The notes beneath the pieces are model-generated. The model worked only from the letters and a program-made list of their open reading frames with translations, had not been told where the DNA came from and did not search any database. 40,949 bases of DNA, taken from Microbacteriaceae bacterium UBA6152 (GTDB taxonomy: Bacteria > Actinomycetota > Actinomycetes > Actinomycetales > Microbacteriaceae). Below, in pieces: positions 40,608-40,949 of this stretch. A program made the position numbers and the translations under genes. The DNA lies in assembly GCA_002423075.1 (NCBI GenBank), contig DIUS01000021.1, positions 1-40,949 on the forward strand. Reading direction: 5' to 3'. Every line of letters starts with the position of its first letter. The stretch's first letter is position 1.

Positions 40608-40949
40608 TCAGGCCTTCTCGGCCTCGGCGTCGTCAGCAGCGGGTGCCTCGTCGGTAGCGGTCTCGGCAGCGGGTGCCTCAGCCGCAGGGGCCTCGTCGGC
40701 CGGAGCCTCGGCTGCAGCTTCGACGGGCGCCTCGGCCGGAGCATCCTCGGCGGGCGCCTCAGCAGGCGCCTCAGCCACGGGAGCCTCCACGACCGGCGCG
40801 GGCTTCTCGGCCTTGGGCTTCAGCACGGGCTTCTTCTTCTCGTCCATGACGAACGCGGCCTTGGGCTCGGCGACGCGCACCGTGCTCGTGGCGTTCTTGT
40901 CGCCCTTGAACTGGCCCCAGTCGCCCGTGAGCTTGAGAATGGCGAGCAC
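40608..40949 (-). CDS. rpsP: 30S ribosomal protein S16, N-terminus cut by window edge, with acidic tail
   Basis: The visible 113 residues begin inside S16 (ILKLTGDWGQFKG is the conserved C-terminal phrase), so the first part of the gene lies beyond 40949. About 80 residues after that phrase are Ala/Glu/Pro-rich and acidic, with repeated EAPAE units. The tail resembles that of S2 in this window but is almost purely acidic. It begins the rpsP-khpA-rimM-trmD operon. Confidence 0.93.
   Translation of the reverse strand: MLAILKLTGDWGQFKGDKNATSTVRVAEPKAAFVMDEKKKPVLKPKAEKPAPVVEAPVAEAPAEAPAEDAPAEAPVEAAAEAPADEAPAAEAPAAETATDEAPAADDAEAEKA

Noticed and set aside
1..40949. CRISPR array, tRNA, rRNA, insertion sequence
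   Set aside because: No regularly spaced repeats, no cloverleaf with conserved arms, and no transposase motifs were seen by reading both strands. XerC was considered as a phage integrase but its length, catalytic set and neighbours fit chromosomal XerC.

Overview
The window is about 41 kb of GC-rich DNA from an actinobacterium, most probably a member of the Microbacteriaceae. The evidence is the GC-rich third codon positions, the many GTG starts, the rimM-trmD-rplS-lepB-rnhB-DUF2469-yraN-yifB-dprA-xerC-M23-rpsB-tsf-pyrH-frr-cdsA gene order, the Ala/Pro/Glu/Lys-rich tails on ribosomal proteins S2 and S16, and a GlgE-type glycogen cluster. The family is an inference from order and protein style; no marker such as 16S rRNA is present. 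No tRNA, rRNA, insertion sequence or CRISPR array was seen.

Positions 1-7226 hold alpha-glucan metabolism. glgP (minus, its C-terminus cut by the window edge) is divergent from glgE-glgB (plus). The 0.5 kb between them carries at least five inverted repeats. GlgE extends glucan from maltose-1-phosphate, GlgB branches it and GlgP degrades it.

Positions 7242-15377 hold envelope and housekeeping genes: a thioredoxin-fold/TPR protein without active-site cysteines, a three-segment membrane protein with an internal lipobox, a long DivIVA-like coiled-coil protein, an AI-2E-family transporter, an alpha/beta hydrolase, a small zinc-ribbon-like protein, an APF/lysozyme-fold secreted protein and a protein made of four short DivIVA repeats.

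Positions 15445-21626 are the minus-strand translation and lipid operon rpsB-tsf // pyrH-(EamA)-frr-cdsA. It is interrupted twice: by an EamA transporter between pyrH and frr, and by a plus-strand HTH regulator plus Clp-N-domain pair between tsf and pyrH. The HTH gene has a clear promoter whose -35 and -10 are each covered by a copy of one 14-bp palindrome.

Positions 21903-30720 hold an M23 peptidase, xerC, an MMPL exporter with a divergent MarR regulator and a perfect 19-bp operator, a cyclic-nucleotide-type phosphodiesterase, and the dprA-yifB-yraN block. Positions 30828-34283 encode a 1151-residue surface protein with three pairs of Cys-containing modules and a polytopic membrane C-terminus.

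Positions 34389-40949 return to conserved genes: DUF2469, rnhB, lepB and rplS, then a divergent tetR-map operon inserted before two small unknown genes, trmD, rimM, khpA and the C-terminal part of rpsP. The rplS and tetR promoters share a symmetric palindrome as their -35 elements.
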